In this document: positions 17,257 to 26,129 of the stretch, one piece after another | Layout: every line of letters starts with the position of its first letter | Position numbering within the stretch: the stretch's first letter is position 1 | Notes under the pieces: model-generated | What the model was told of the DNA's origin: nothing | Database searches by the model: none | What the model saw: the letters and a program-made list of their open reading frames with translations, nothing else | From: Oligoflexia bacterium | Lineage (GTDB): Bacteria > Bdellovibrionota > Bdellovibrionia > Bdellovibrionales > Bdellovibrionaceae | DNA: 64,000 nucleotides | Direction of reading: 5' to 3' | NCBI GenBank assembly: GCA_016861345.1 | Contig: BOLD01000002.1 | Coordinates: 186,001-250,000, forward strand | Program-made: the position numbers and the translations under genes

Positions 17257-17778
17257 GTGTTTAATCAATACACAAAGAAATTCGTACAAGTTTCATGCGC
17301 AATCACTTTGGCGTTCGCTCTTGGAGCGTGCTCGTCGAAGAAGAAAACTGAGGAGACAACAACTGAGCAGGTTCAGCAGGCTCCGCAAATCGATAACACA
17401 GCAATGTCTTTTGATGCTGCTGGTAGCGATAGTGGGAACATTAGTGGTCTTCAAACAGTTAACTTTGATTATGACAAGGCAACTTTGTCTGCAGAGACAA
17501 AGAAAAAAATTGCAGGAAACGTTGATTGGATGAAATCAAAAGCAAATGTGAACATTCAGATCGAGGGTCACTGTGATGCTCGTGGATCAATCGAGTACAA
17601 TCTTTCATTGGGTGAGCGACGTGCTCGTTCTGTAAAGGATTATATGGTGAGCCTTGGAATTCCTGCAGCTCGTTTAAGCATCATTAGCTATGGAAAAGAA
17701 AAACCATTGGCTAAAGGTGATGACGAAGCTTCATATTCTAAAAACCGTCGCGCAAACTTTGTTCCTCTTGCCCAATAA
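17257..17778 (+). CDS. pal: Peptidoglycan-associated lipoprotein Pal
   Basis: An outer membrane lipoprotein that binds diaminopimelate in peptidoglycan and works with TolB to tether the envelope. It is 173 residues, with a signal peptide, lipobox ALGAC and lipidated Cys25, a ~40-residue linker and an OmpA-like C-terminal domain with VNFDYDKATLS, GHCDARGSIEYNLSLGERRA and SYGKEKPL signatures. GTG 17257 is preceded by AGGAGG at the right distance. Two further lipoprotein genes follow in the same operon, the order expected for a Pal/CpoB cluster. Confidence 0.93.
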   Translation: MFNQYTKKFVQVSCAITLAFALGACSSKKKTEETTTEQVQQAPQIDNTAMSFDAAGSDSGNISGLQTVNFDYDKATLSAETKKKIAGNVDWMKSKANVNIQIEGHCDARGSIEYNLSLGERRARSVKDYMVSLGIPAARLSIISYGKEKPLAKGDDEASYSKNRRANFVPLAQ

Positions 17779-17781
17779 ACT

Positions 17782-18093
17782 ATGATTTGGTGGAGAAAAA
17801 GTTTCGCAGCCTTGGTCCTTGTTGGAGTCAGTGGCTGTGTTATCGCGCCTCCGCCAGTCGAAGAGTTCACATTAGCCAGAGCGGCCTTGGATTCAGCAAA
17901 AGCTGTTGAGGCTGCTCGACACTCGCCAGGTTTCTACCATCAAGCTGAAGAAAGCTATCGTCGGGGCAAGGCCCTGTATGAAGATCGTGATTACGAGACT
18001 GCAAAAATTGAATTTTTAAAGGCTAAGCAAGCCGCTGAAAAAGCCGAAAACTCTGCCCGTATGATTCGATTTAAGAATGGAGAGGTGCTGTAA
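17782..18093 (+). CDS. Small DUF4398-type lipoprotein
   Basis: A 103-residue lipoprotein with signal peptide and lipobox VSGC (Cys19), then an alpha-helical hairpin region (FTLARAALDSAKAVEAARHSPG, YHQAEESYRRGKALYEDRDYETAK) typical of DUF4398, a TPR-like helical repeat found next to Pal in several proteobacteria. It lies 3 bp after pal and its stop overlaps the start of the cpoB-like gene, so it is an integral member of this operon. Its exact role in the Tol-Pal machinery is not established. Confidence 0.75.
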   Translation: MIWWRKSFAALVLVGVSGCVIAPPPVEEFTLARAALDSAKAVEAARHSPGFYHQAEESYRRGKALYEDRDYETAKIEFLKAKQAAEKAENSARMIRFKNGEVL

Positions 18094-18758
18094 TGAAAAA
18101 ATATATTCTGCCTGCAACTGCTCTTATGATTGCAACCATGAGCACTGGTTGCTTGATGACAAGATCCGATGTTGAAGAGCATCAGCAAAAAAAAGTCATG
18201 CAAGATCAGGTGGTCACGCTTCAGAAATCAACAGCGGACAGTCAGAGTCGATTTAATGAACTCAATTCTGATTTGAGAGAAATTAATGGTCGTGTTGAAG
18301 CTCTTGAGAACCGCATTCAAACTTCGAACCAAGATCGAGCAAAGACTCAACAGCTTTCTGATCAGCAATTGGCAGAGACAAATAAAAAAGTTTTGCTACT
18401 TCAAGAGGAAATGGCAAAACTACAAACTCAGGTCGAGCAGCTCGGTGCGGAGATCCATTCACTAAAATCGGATTCAACGACATCAGTAAAAGATTCCAGT
18501 GGGAAAAGTGGCTATGAACAGGGCGAGGACATGTTCAATAAAAAAGATTGGAAGAAGGCTATTTTTCACTACTCTAAATTTCGGGATAAAAATCCCAAAA
18601 GTCCAAAGTACGCCGACGCCACCTACAAAATTGGTGTGAGCTTTCAAGAGCTTGGAATGAAGGATGAAGCTAAAACATTTTATGAAGAAGTGATAACAAA
18701 ATTTCCTCAGTCAGCTTCTGCAAAGAATGCAAAAATTCGACTGAAAAAAGTGAAATGA
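18093..18758 (+). CDS. cpoB: CpoB/YbgF-like cell division coordinator lipoprotein
   Basis: A 221-residue lipoprotein: lipobox STGC with Cys20, a long coiled coil (residues ~35-125) and a C-terminal TPR domain (YEQGEDMFNKKDWKKAIFHY, then YADATYKIGVSFQELGMKDE). This is the CpoB (YbgF) architecture, which couples peptidoglycan synthesis to outer membrane constriction with Tol-Pal in E. coli. The E. coli protein is periplasmic rather than lipidated; lipidated relatives are common in deltaproteobacteria. Coupled to the preceding gene by 1 bp of overlap. Operon position after pal supports the call. Confidence 0.82.
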   Translation: MKKYILPATALMIATMSTGCLMTRSDVEEHQQKKVMQDQVVTLQKSTADSQSRFNELNSDLREINGRVEALENRIQTSNQDRAKTQQLSDQQLAETNKKVLLLQEEMAKLQTQVEQLGAEIHSLKSDSTTSVKDSSGKSGYEQGEDMFNKKDWKKAIFHYSKFRDKNPKSPKYADATYKIGVSFQELGMKDEAKTFYEEVITKFPQSASAKNAKIRLKKVK

Positions 18759-18773
18759 TTTTTCTTGAAAGAA

Positions 18774-19820
18774 ATGAAGAAAGTTCTCGGTATCGAGACA
18801 AGTTGTGATGACACCTCAGTCGCGATCGTTAGTGATAACGGTCAGGTTCTTTCTGTTGTCTCGGCCAATCAAGATCTCGCCCATGCACCCTTTGGGGGGG
18901 TTGTCCCTGAGATCGCTTGTCGAAATCACACTATGAATCTTCTTCCGCTCGTTGAAGAAGCATTTAAAAAATCCAATCTTCAATGGACTGATATTGACGG
19001 AATCGCGGTGACAAATCGTCCAGGATTGATTGGGTCCCTCATTGTAGGATTGGTGACAGCAAAAACTTTAGCTCAGGCAAAGAATCTACCCTTGATTGGC
19101 ATCAATCATCTTGAAGGGCACATAGTCGCTCCACTCTTAAGGGATGAACAGTATCAACCACCAGCAGATTTTCAATATCCCTTCATTGCATTGGCGATCA
19201 GCGGTGGGCACACAACGATTTATCATGTGCATAATTTTGGCCGATATGAAATTTTGGGCGCCACCTTGGATGATGCTGCTGGCGAAGCTTATGATAAGTT
19301 CGCAAAAATGCTGGGGCTTGAATTTCCTGGTGGGGTTAAGGTGGATCATCTGGCTCAAAAGGGTGATGCCCAAAAATATGATTTTCCTCGCAGCATGATT
19401 AAAGATCCTCATTTCAACATGAGCTTCTCAGGTTTAAAATCCGCCGCCCATCGCCTACTTCAAACAATGTCCGCTGATGAGATTAAGACCAATTTGCCTG
19501 ATCTCTGTGCCTCTTTTCAAGAGGCTGTTGTGGATGTGTTGATTTCAAAACTTGATCGGGCAGTGAAAGAGAAGAAATTAAAAAGAGCTATTGTCACCGG
19601 CGGAGTTTCGGCAAATTCAAGGTTGAGACAAAGGGCGCAAGAGTGGGCTGCTGCCAATAAGGTTCAATTGGTTATTCCACCACTTCGCTATTGCACAGAT
19701 AATGCGGCGATGATTGCCTATGCGGGTTTGATTCGCTTACGCAGTGGAGAGAGAGATGATTTATCGTTGGCACCTTCGCCATCGCCGCTTGCAACTGACT
19801 TTTTGGACGGTGTTCGGTGA
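18774..19820 (+). CDS. tsaD: tRNA N6-adenosine threonylcarbamoyltransferase TsaD
   Basis: Transfers threonylcarbamoyl to A37 of ANN-decoding tRNAs. The 348-residue protein has the family signatures: VLGIETSCDDTSVAIV at the N-terminus, PEIACRNHTMNLLPL (metal-binding His), INHLEGH (second metal His), AISGGHTTIY, the nucleotide-binding GATLDDAAGEAYDK and the final metal Asp in the RYCTDNAAMIAYAG segment. I chose ATG 18774 because it begins at the conserved MKKVLGIETS; a TTG 9 bp earlier has no better ribosome-binding site. The stop overlaps the rsmA start. Confidence 0.95.
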   Translation: MKKVLGIETSCDDTSVAIVSDNGQVLSVVSANQDLAHAPFGGVVPEIACRNHTMNLLPLVEEAFKKSNLQWTDIDGIAVTNRPGLIGSLIVGLVTAKTLAQAKNLPLIGINHLEGHIVAPLLRDEQYQPPADFQYPFIALAISGGHTTIYHVHNFGRYEILGATLDDAAGEAYDKFAKMLGLEFPGGVKVDHLAQKGDAQKYDFPRSMIKDPHFNMSFSGLKSAAHRLLQTMSADEIKTNLPDLCASFQEAVVDVLISKLDRAVKEKKLKRAIVTGGVSANSRLRQRAQEWAAANKVQLVIPPLRYCTDNAAMIAYAGLIRLRSGERDDLSLAPSPSPLATDFLDGVR

Positions 19821-20635
19821 CAGCCAGGCAACGAATCACTCAGCTGATGACAGAATTAAATATTGAGCCCAAACGGGCTCTGGGTCAGAATTTTTTGATC
19901 AGTGATCATGTGATAAAAAAAATAGTCCACGCGGTTTCGTTGTTTCATCCAAAAGGAATGATCGAGGTCGGACCTGGCTTGGGAGCGCTGACTGTTGAGC
20001 TCCGCCAGTTGAATTGCCCCTTACACTTGATTGAGTTGGATTCAGTTTTTGCCAATTATTGGAAGGCCCAAGGATTAAGTGTTTCAGAGGTCGACGCGCT
20101 TCAGTGGGATTGGAGAAGCCATAATTTAAATCGCCCAGAAGTTCTCGTCAGCAATCTTCCGTATCAAATTTCATCAAGTCTTGTTATTGATCGATCTATG
20201 GATGAAAACCAATTCGATGGCATGGTGTTGATGTTTCAAAAAGAAGTGGCGCAAAGATTAAGAGCAAAGCCAAAAACATCTGAGTACGGAATGCTCAGTG
20301 TTGTGGCTCAGACTTTTTGGAACACAGAAATGCTTCTTGAGGCCGGCCCTGGTGACTTTATGCCATCGCCAAAGGTAGCCAGCCGAGTTCTGGTGTTTGC
20401 AAAAAAAGATGTTTCAATTGATGATCGAAAAAAATATTTAAAGTTTTTAAAGGCGGCTTTTTTGCATCCTCGTAAATTGATGTCCTCAAATCTGGAGCAG
20501 GGATTGGGAATAGCAAGAGAAATCATCCTTGAAAAATTAGCAGCTCAGGGATTCGATCCCAAGATCAGAGCTCAGGAAATGTCGGTGAAAATGTTTCAGG
20601 ATTTGTACCTTCGATTTCAGGAGAGTGGCAAATGA
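19817..20635 (+). CDS. rsmA: 16S rRNA dimethyladenosine transferase RsmA (KsgA)
   Basis: Dimethylates two adjacent adenines near the 3' end of 16S rRNA. The 272-residue protein carries ALGQNFLISDHVI at the N-terminus, the SAM-binding MIEVGPGLGALTVEL, the catalytic NLPY (SNLPYQISSSLV), and QKEVAQRL and ASRVLVF in the later domain. It starts with GTG in a 4-bp overlap with tsaD and ends in a 4-bp overlap with smpB. Length and motifs are fully typical. Confidence 0.94.
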   Translation: MTARQRITQLMTELNIEPKRALGQNFLISDHVIKKIVHAVSLFHPKGMIEVGPGLGALTVELRQLNCPLHLIELDSVFANYWKAQGLSVSEVDALQWDWRSHNLNRPEVLVSNLPYQISSSLVIDRSMDENQFDGMVLMFQKEVAQRLRAKPKTSEYGMLSVVAQTFWNTEMLLEAGPGDFMPSPKVASRVLVFAKKDVSIDDRKKYLKFLKAAFLHPRKLMSSNLEQGLGIAREIILEKLAAQGFDPKIRAQEMSVKMFQDLYLRFQESGK

Positions 20636-21087
20636 GCTCCATCCTTGTGATAGCTGAGAATCGAAAAGCTTGGCATGATTATGAAATACTTGAAAAGTTT
20701 GAGGCGGGTCTTGTCCTTAAAGGCAGTGAGGTCAAATCACTGCGTGCTAGGCAGTGTCAGTTGAAGGACTCGTACGTGGCGTTTAAGGGTACTGAGGCCT
20801 ATTTGCAGAATGCCCACATTTCAGAATACAAATCCAGTTCTTATAACAACCATGAGCCTGAACGTCTCAGAAAGCTTTTGTTGAATAGAAATGAGCTGGA
20901 TGAGATCTATGCGGCCCTCCGAGAAAAGGGGCTTACTTGTGTCCCGCTGAAGGTTTATTTTAAGAACGGACGGGCAAAAGTTGAACTTGCTTTGGTGCGA
21001 GGAAAAAAAGCCCATGATAAACGAGAGGCAATTAAGAAGCGCGATGTTGCGAATCAGCTTCGAAAGACTCTGCAGAGATCTCGTTAG
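20632..21087 (+). CDS. smpB: SsrA-binding protein SmpB
   Basis: Binds tmRNA and delivers it to stalled ribosomes for trans-translation. At 151 residues it has the family hallmarks: ENRKAWHDYEILEKFEAGLVL, KGSEVKSLRARQCQLKDSY, a central strand region (LTCVPLKVYFKNGRAKVELALVRGKKAHDKR) and a basic C-terminal tail (KKRDVANQLRKTLQRSR). It is coupled to rsmA. The last 56 bp overlap the 3' end of a HAMP-domain gene on the opposite strand. No tmRNA gene is recognised in this window. Confidence 0.94.
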   Translation: MSSILVIAENRKAWHDYEILEKFEAGLVLKGSEVKSLRARQCQLKDSYVAFKGTEAYLQNAHISEYKSSSYNNHEPERLRKLLLNRNELDEIYAALREKGLTCVPLKVYFKNGRAKVELALVRGKKAHDKREAIKKRDVANQLRKTLQRSR

Positions 21088-21721
21088 TGGTATCATTCAG
21101 TGGCGGTTCAGATGGAAGTTGATTCAACTGACTGCGCTTATTGTTAATGAGAGCTTTCCAGATTGCCACGGCCTCGCCGTTCTGTGGATCGATAACAAGT
21201 TTCTCAAGAAGTTTGATTTCACTTTCTGTGTGAGCTCGTAAAGATCTATACATATAAGAATAGGTATCGAGCAGTTCGTAGAAGTCCTCGTGATTAGCAT
21301 GACGAAAGTCTTGAGATGACCAATCTCCCACAGAAATTTGCCTCATATGTCGCTCCATTTTGATTAATGGACGGACCAGATTTCCGGTCATTCTTAACCC
21401 GATCATTGCGCTTAAGATTACCGTGACTGTAGCTGAAATGGTGAGAAAAGCACCTAGCCAAACGATTTCTCTTTCCAGGTACTGAACTAGTTGAGGATTA
21501 GAGTCAAAGGCTAGTTTTGTGAATATCTGATAGTTTTGCGAGACGAAATACCAAGTGGGTCCAGCAAAAAGGAGAATTGCTCCTAGAACAATGCTGATAA
21601 AGAAGAGGGTATATTTCCATTGGAATCGACGATGGGTGAATTTGAGCTGAAATGGAGAGGCTGTCGGCCTTGCCGGGAATCCTTTTGATTTTTTGTTGAA
21701 TCTTCGTCCATAAATCATCAT
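21032..21721 (-). CDS. Two-pass membrane protein with HAMP domain
   Basis: A 229-residue inner membrane protein: basic N-terminus, TM1 (~38-57), a short external loop, TM2 (~87-110), then a HAMP-like linker (RMTGNLVRPLIKMERHMRQISVGDW) and a helical tail, with an acidic/Ser-rich C-terminus. It has no kinase, cyclase or methyl-accepting output, so it is a HAMP stub that may signal through a partner. The 3' end overlaps smpB antisense by 56 bp, and the start ATG has no clear Shine-Dalgarno site. Confidence 0.68.
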   Translation of the reverse strand: MMIYGRRFNKKSKGFPARPTASPFQLKFTHRRFQWKYTLFFISIVLGAILLFAGPTWYFVSQNYQIFTKLAFDSNPQLVQYLEREIVWLGAFLTISATVTVILSAMIGLRMTGNLVRPLIKMERHMRQISVGDWSSQDFRHANHEDFYELLDTYSYMYRSLRAHTESEIKLLEKLVIDPQNGEAVAIWKALINNKRSQLNQLPSEPPLNDTTNEISAESFEADSQHRAS

Positions 21722-21832
21722 TCTACTTATCGAGCGTTTGTGTTTTTTCTTGAGAAAAACTATCCTTTAGAAGTGTGAAATTAGACCTATAGGGAGATGG
21801 ACTTTTGTCCTATGGGTCTTTTAGGAGAGAAA

Positions 21833-22612
21833 ATGATAAGAATGGTGCTTCTTTTTGGGCTAATGATGGGACTGATTTCTTGTGCTGCCATTGAGAAAAG
21901 ACAAAATGCATATAAAACAACAGATCAAGACCGTCCCTTGGTGGATGAAAAGTATAGATTAAGTACTGATCGTGAGAAGTTAGAAGAGCTTCGAAAAGAA
22001 GTTCCACCGGAGAAGAAAAAAGAAAACGATGAGATAGCATTTGCGCTTTCGTTAATGTCCGAAATGAAAACAAAACCGAGCGATGTTCGAAGTAAATTTG
22101 ACACAGCTTTGCGAAAAAAACGAGAGATCTTTCAAAAGGATCTCAATAAAGAAAGAGAAGTCTTTACGAGAGCTGAAAGAAAAGAGAGAGATCAGTTTTT
22201 AAAGAGCCAAGATGCCGATCGAAAAGAGTTTTTAAAGTCAAAAGTGACAAAGGAGCAGCGAGAGGATTTTTTCAGAAATCAGGATGAGAAAAGGCGAGAT
22301 TTTTTTGCTAATCAGCGAGAAAAAAGAAACGATTTTGAATCTGATATGATGGAAAGACGAAAAAGTTTTGAAGATTATGCCCGCGAGCGGTCGAATGAGT
22401 TTAATCAAGAATATCGATCTTATGTAAAAAGATTTGAGGAAATGGAAAGAGAAAAACGCAAGCAGAAAGAGCAGATCCTTAAAAGTTCTAGTGTGCAAAA
22501 ATCAAGTTCACAATCATCGTCAGGTGAGATGAATTCTGAAGTGAAAAGTTTTTTAGAAGAGCTTGAAGAGGCTCATCAGCGGCCAGCAACACGCCTTGAG
22601 AGTGGAGAATGA
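21833..22612 (+). CDS. Lipoprotein with tandem 11-residue charged coiled-coil repeats
   Basis: A 259-residue lipoprotein: signal peptide, lipobox LISC and Cys17, then a highly charged helix. From about residue 80 to 210 it repeats every ~11 residues with the pattern xRxxF (KREIFQKDLNK, EREVFTRAERK, ERDQFLKSQDA, KRRDFFANQRE, KRNDFESDMME, RRKSFEDYARE), a hendecad-type coiled coil with one Phe per repeat. A Ser/Gln-rich tail follows. I chose ATG 21833, preceded by AGGAGA, over ATG 21797, because it puts the signal peptide at the N-terminus. The stop overlaps the next transporter gene by 4 bp. No family recognised. Confidence 0.65.
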   Translation: MIRMVLLFGLMMGLISCAAIEKRQNAYKTTDQDRPLVDEKYRLSTDREKLEELRKEVPPEKKKENDEIAFALSLMSEMKTKPSDVRSKFDTALRKKREIFQKDLNKEREVFTRAERKERDQFLKSQDADRKEFLKSKVTKEQREDFFRNQDEKRRDFFANQREKRNDFESDMMERRKSFEDYARERSNEFNQEYRSYVKRFEEMEREKRKQKEQILKSSSVQKSSSQSSSGEMNSEVKSFLEELEEAHQRPATRLESGE

Positions 22613-23676
22613 AAAAAGCTATCGAGTGCATTGGATATTTTTTAAGGCTTGGATTGACGGGATTTGGTGGACCTTTAGCTGTCATTGCTCAGATGCAAAG
22701 AGATCTTGTTGTTGAGAAAAAGTGGATATCTGCAGAGGAATTTCGCCAGACGCTCAGTCTGATTAAATCTATGCCAGGGCCTGTCAGTTTTCAGATGATT
22801 CTTTATGTCGCGAGAAAGCACTCAGGAACATTTGTGGCCTTGCTGTCGGGAATCGTATTTATTTTACCCGCCTTTTTGATGATGATTCTTTTGGCCGAGT
22901 TCTATGCGGATTACAAACAGAATGTTTCCCTGAGTACTTTTCTTGAGGGCATGCAGGCCGGAGCTTTTATCTTGATCTTAGTCGCACTGAGAGATATTGC
23001 CCGGCCCTATTATTCTCGGTCTCGATTTTGGGCTTTTCTGATTTTATCCATTTTGTTTATCGGATTTGCTCAAGTTCACGAGGCCATCGTGATCATTGTT
23101 ATGGGTCTTATTGCAGTGATGTATCGAAGGCTTGGGCAAGCGACTTTGAGGTCTTTTATTCCGATGGACCTTATTTTGGTGTGCTTAAAGGCAGGAGCCT
23201 TGGCCTTTGGAACGGGGCTGACGATTGTTCCTCTTCTTCACTCTGATTTTGTAAGTTTGCATCATTGGATTACCCATGAAGAATTTATGGATGCATTAGC
23301 TTTTGGACAAATCACTCCCGGCCCGGTGATGGTGACTGTGACATTTCTTGGATATAAGCTTTGGGGGTGGGTCGGTGCGATTATAACAACGATCTGCGTT
23401 TTTTTACCAAGCGCTGTTCATATGCTAACCTGGTTTCCTCATGCTGTGGGGTGGATGAATCGACAAAAATGGGTGCAGGATTTTGTGCTTGGGGCAACGG
23501 CAGCCTTGGCAGCTGGAATTATTCTTGTATTGATTTCTATTGGTCAGGGCTTTACTTTAGCTCTTGTCGTGATTCCTTTGTGTTTACTTGGATTGATGAC
23601 AAAATTTAAGTGGCCCAGTTGGACTTTGATTGTAGGAACGGGATTGATTCATTTAATGCTGACCTATCTGCATTAG
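22609..23676 (+). CDS. chrA: ChrA-family chromate/anion transporter
   Basis: A 355-residue integral membrane protein with two homologous chromate-transporter domains: the first begins YFLRLGLTGFGGPLAVIAQMQ with PGPVSFQMILY, the second CLKAGALAFGTGLTIVPLL with FGQITPGPVMVTVTFLGYKL. This two-domain form is the long-chain CHR family, which exports chromate in characterised cases; many members may handle other oxyanions such as sulfate. About 10-12 membrane segments are expected. It overlaps the hendecad lipoprotein by 4 bp, so the two are co-translated, and overlaps a convergent PilZ gene by 4 bp. The link to the lipoprotein is unexplained. Confidence 0.85.
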   Translation: MKKAIECIGYFLRLGLTGFGGPLAVIAQMQRDLVVEKKWISAEEFRQTLSLIKSMPGPVSFQMILYVARKHSGTFVALLSGIVFILPAFLMMILLAEFYADYKQNVSLSTFLEGMQAGAFILILVALRDIARPYYSRSRFWAFLILSILFIGFAQVHEAIVIIVMGLIAVMYRRLGQATLRSFIPMDLILVCLKAGALAFGTGLTIVPLLHSDFVSLHHWITHEEFMDALAFGQITPGPVMVTVTFLGYKLWGWVGAIITTICVFLPSAVHMLTWFPHAVGWMNRQKWVQDFVLGATAALAAGIILVLISIGQGFTLALVVIPLCLLGLMTKFKWPSWTLIVGTGLIHLMLTYLH

Positions 23677-24362
23677 GTTCGAGTAAAGAGCTCCCGATAG
23701 ACGTCCATGACGGCAGCTATTATTTTATTTTTGGATGGAGCAGATAATTGAACAAATTGTAATCCGTACCAATAAATCTGAGGATTTAGGGGGTTTGGAG
23801 AGGCGTGTTTGATCTGAGCTAGAGCAGATATGGGTGTTCGCTTATTGAGTTTAATTTCACAGGAAAGTGTGTCGTTTAAATTTAAGGCCAAATCGTTTGT
23901 ATCAACTTCAATTCGACAGCCGCCTCCGCTCAGATCCAGTACTGTGACGTTGACATCTTTGAGAGGCTTCTGGTTGTGTTCATGAATTTGAAGTTGGGCT
24001 TTATATCCTACTGGTAATTTGAGACGGAAATCGTTTCGGCGTTGAAGGTGAAAGAGATCAGATGAAACATCTAAATAAATTTGATCGTCCTTCGTGCTGT
24101 GACTGGTCTGCATCAGATATTTTTCGGCACCCACCATAAATTGAATAATTAGATTTCCTTCGGGGACAGGTTTTTGTTCGGGCAAGCGACGGCAAGTCAG
24201 CGTATTTTTCATGTAGGTAAGCGGCTCAAGAATAATAATTTCTTCGCTTTTTGCTACGGATTTACAGATCATTTCAAAATGATTTTGGCTTAAGGATTGA
24301 AAGATGCTTTCTTTCTCTTTGGGGTCTTTAACTTTTAAAAAGATGTCTTCGCCGTTCTTCAT
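23673..24362 (-). CDS. PilZ-domain (YcgR-like) c-di-GMP effector
   Basis: A 229-residue protein with an N-terminal beta domain (~1-105) and a C-terminal PilZ domain (~105-225). The c-di-GMP-binding motifs are present: the RxxxR-type stretch in RRNDFRLKLP and DLSGGGCRIEV (D/NxSxxG). The two-domain order is that of YcgR flagellar-brake proteins, so it may modulate motility, though adhesion or secretion targets are equally possible. Its neighbour upstream on the same strand ends 26 bp away and may be co-transcribed. Confidence 0.82.
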   Translation of the reverse strand: MKNGEDIFLKVKDPKEKESIFQSLSQNHFEMICKSVAKSEEIIILEPLTYMKNTLTCRRLPEQKPVPEGNLIIQFMVGAEKYLMQTSHSTKDDQIYLDVSSDLFHLQRRNDFRLKLPVGYKAQLQIHEHNQKPLKDVNVTVLDLSGGGCRIEVDTNDLALNLNDTLSCEIKLNKRTPISALAQIKHASPNPLNPQIYWYGLQFVQLSAPSKNKIIAAVMDVYRELFTRT

Positions 24363-24388
24363 GAAGAATGAATTCCTATGAATTCATT

Positions 24389-24736
24389 CTAGGCAGCCTT
24401 ATTAATTTGTAAACCTTTTTGTTCAAATTGAATATTTTCTGGTTTAGCTTGCTCATATTTTAAATATTTTGAAATATTCGCCTGTGTTTTTGGGTTCGTG
24501 AGATACTTTTTCCTTTGGTGCTCTTTTTTAACAAAATCTGCAAGCTGAACAAAGGATTCGGCATCGTGACTTGAGGTGGGATCTGATGGTAAGGGCTGGT
24601 CTGAAGTCAAAGAAATGTCGGGGGCCGGGCACTCGTTTGCAAAAGAGTGAGCGGCCTGGATAAGATCCTGGTCTGAAACCATCTCAGACTCATCATCACT
24701 TTGTTCGTTGCCATCATCAAAACGAATCTGTGACAT
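24389..24736 (-). CDS. Small acidic hypothetical protein
   Basis: A 115-residue soluble protein: an acidic, low-complexity N-terminal half (EQSDDESEMVSD, then Pro/Ser-rich) and a basic helical C-terminal half (FVKKEHQRKKYLTNPKTQANISKYLKYE). It has no signal peptide and no recognised family. It lies 26 bp upstream of the PilZ gene on the same strand, so it is likely transcribed with it. The start lacks an obvious Shine-Dalgarno site. Confidence 0.5.
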   Translation of the reverse strand: MSQIRFDDGNEQSDDESEMVSDQDLIQAAHSFANECPAPDISLTSDQPLPSDPTSSHDAESFVQLADFVKKEHQRKKYLTNPKTQANISKYLKYEQAKPENIQFEQKGLQINKAA

Positions 24737-24837
24737 GGTTTTATGTTAGCAATTTAAGCTCAATATATCGACTAAAGTCTTGAGATTCTCAGAACGAGAC
24801 ACAAAACAGGTCTTAGTCTAAATCTAGATGTGCCGAT

Positions 24838-26124
24838 ATGGTTCGTGTGAAGAAGTTCTTAAATATTCTATTCATATTGACAGCTTGGACCCTGCTTGGG
24901 TTTCAGAAGGATCAGGTTATTCAACTTGAAAACTACTTCAACGGAAGAGCTAGTGCTCAGTTCACGAAGACTGCAGACAATTTGAAATTTATTTTAGCCC
25001 CAAAAACTCAAGGTCAAATTCTAGAAACAAAGTTATTTTCATCAGGAAATTATGGTCTCAAGATTCAAGTTCTCGATGGGCAGCACAAAAATAAAGAAGC
25101 CTGGGTCTACTACAAAACGGCAAAGCCTGATATTGAAATTTGTGAGAAAATCAATCAGGGAAAATGTCAGCGAGCCGCTCAGGTTACTGAAGCCAAACAA
25201 GTCAAGACCACAAAGCGAACCGTGGCTGTTCAAGATCCTGATCAAAAGAATGATCAGGCGGGCGCTCGCGAATCAACAGCCACAGATACTGATGTTGTGT
25301 ACGGGTTGGGGCAGGTTCAGGATAAACTTAAAAAATTATCTAACGAAAGCTGTGTTGATTGCGAAGTCGCTATTGCCGGCACAACTTCTTACAAAGCTTC
25401 GTCATATAGTGGAGAGATCATCCCACCAGCGCAAGATGCAAATCCGGGTGATGTCGAAGGGGCCTGGGGTGATCGAAATAATGAAGGCTTTGATCGGTGC
25501 TGCTATATGGGTAAAACATTGTCTGAATATTCTCCAGCGGGTCTTCGTCTTTGCAATAATGGCCCCAATAAAATTGTTCCAAAGGTCGACAAAGATGTTC
25601 CCTGTCGTCGAAACTGGTCGCTGAGATTTGATAACCAAGCCCGACAGGATATGCATCTTTGGCTCGAAGATTCTCCTGACGGACGTAATAGCACTGTGCA
25701 GGATACCTTTATGATGTTTTTTCCTCGAAAGACAATCCCTTCAATCCGTGTTGTGGGTGAAGATAAGATTATGACTTTACCCAATGGCGAAGTTGTTGTC
25801 TTTGATAAGGCAACGAACACAGTCAAAGAAGGGGTTCTCTCTGAGAATGGGGCATTGGGGTTTCACAAATCCAAAGTGTCCTATCATGGACAGGGTATAT
25901 TTCTAAAAGTGGATAATCAAAACCCCAAAACGCCGTCACTAGGGGGAACAGATCCTCGAGTTGGAAAGACGGCGACAATTCAAAAAAAGGGATATAAAGC
26001 CTGCCAGGTTTCCACAAAAGAGCTTTGGCCGGATCAAAGCGAAAATTCCAAATTGCGTTTTCACTTTGCTTCGGATGATGCCTTTAATTCGTTTATTCAA
26101 TCCAAGTGCGGATTTGGTTTATAG
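24838..26124 (+). CDS. Secreted hypothetical protein (cysteine-containing)
   Basis: A 428-residue exported protein: basic N-terminus and a hydrophobic segment (FLNILFILTAWTLLGFQ), possibly a cleavable signal. Residues ~50-95 could form a small SH3-like beta region (KIQVLDGQHKNKEAWVYYK). A Cys pair (C102, C110; ICEKINQGKC) is followed by a Lys/Asp-rich linker and a globular second half with several cysteines (ESCVDCEVA, DRCCYMGK, CRRNW). I recognise no family. It ends 5 bp before a convergent secreted hydrolase gene, and starts the cluster of secreted proteins. Confidence 0.6.
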   Translation: MVRVKKFLNILFILTAWTLLGFQKDQVIQLENYFNGRASAQFTKTADNLKFILAPKTQGQILETKLFSSGNYGLKIQVLDGQHKNKEAWVYYKTAKPDIEICEKINQGKCQRAAQVTEAKQVKTTKRTVAVQDPDQKNDQAGARESTATDTDVVYGLGQVQDKLKKLSNESCVDCEVAIAGTTSYKASSYSGEIIPPAQDANPGDVEGAWGDRNNEGFDRCCYMGKTLSEYSPAGLRLCNNGPNKIVPKVDKDVPCRRNWSLRFDNQARQDMHLWLEDSPDGRNSTVQDTFMMFFPRKTIPSIRVVGEDKIMTLPNGEVVVFDKATNTVKEGVLSENGALGFHKSKVSYHGQGIFLKVDNQNPKTPSLGGTDPRVGKTATIQKKGYKACQVSTKELWPDQSENSKLRFHFASDDAFNSFIQSKCGFGL

Positions 26125-26129
26125 AAAAA

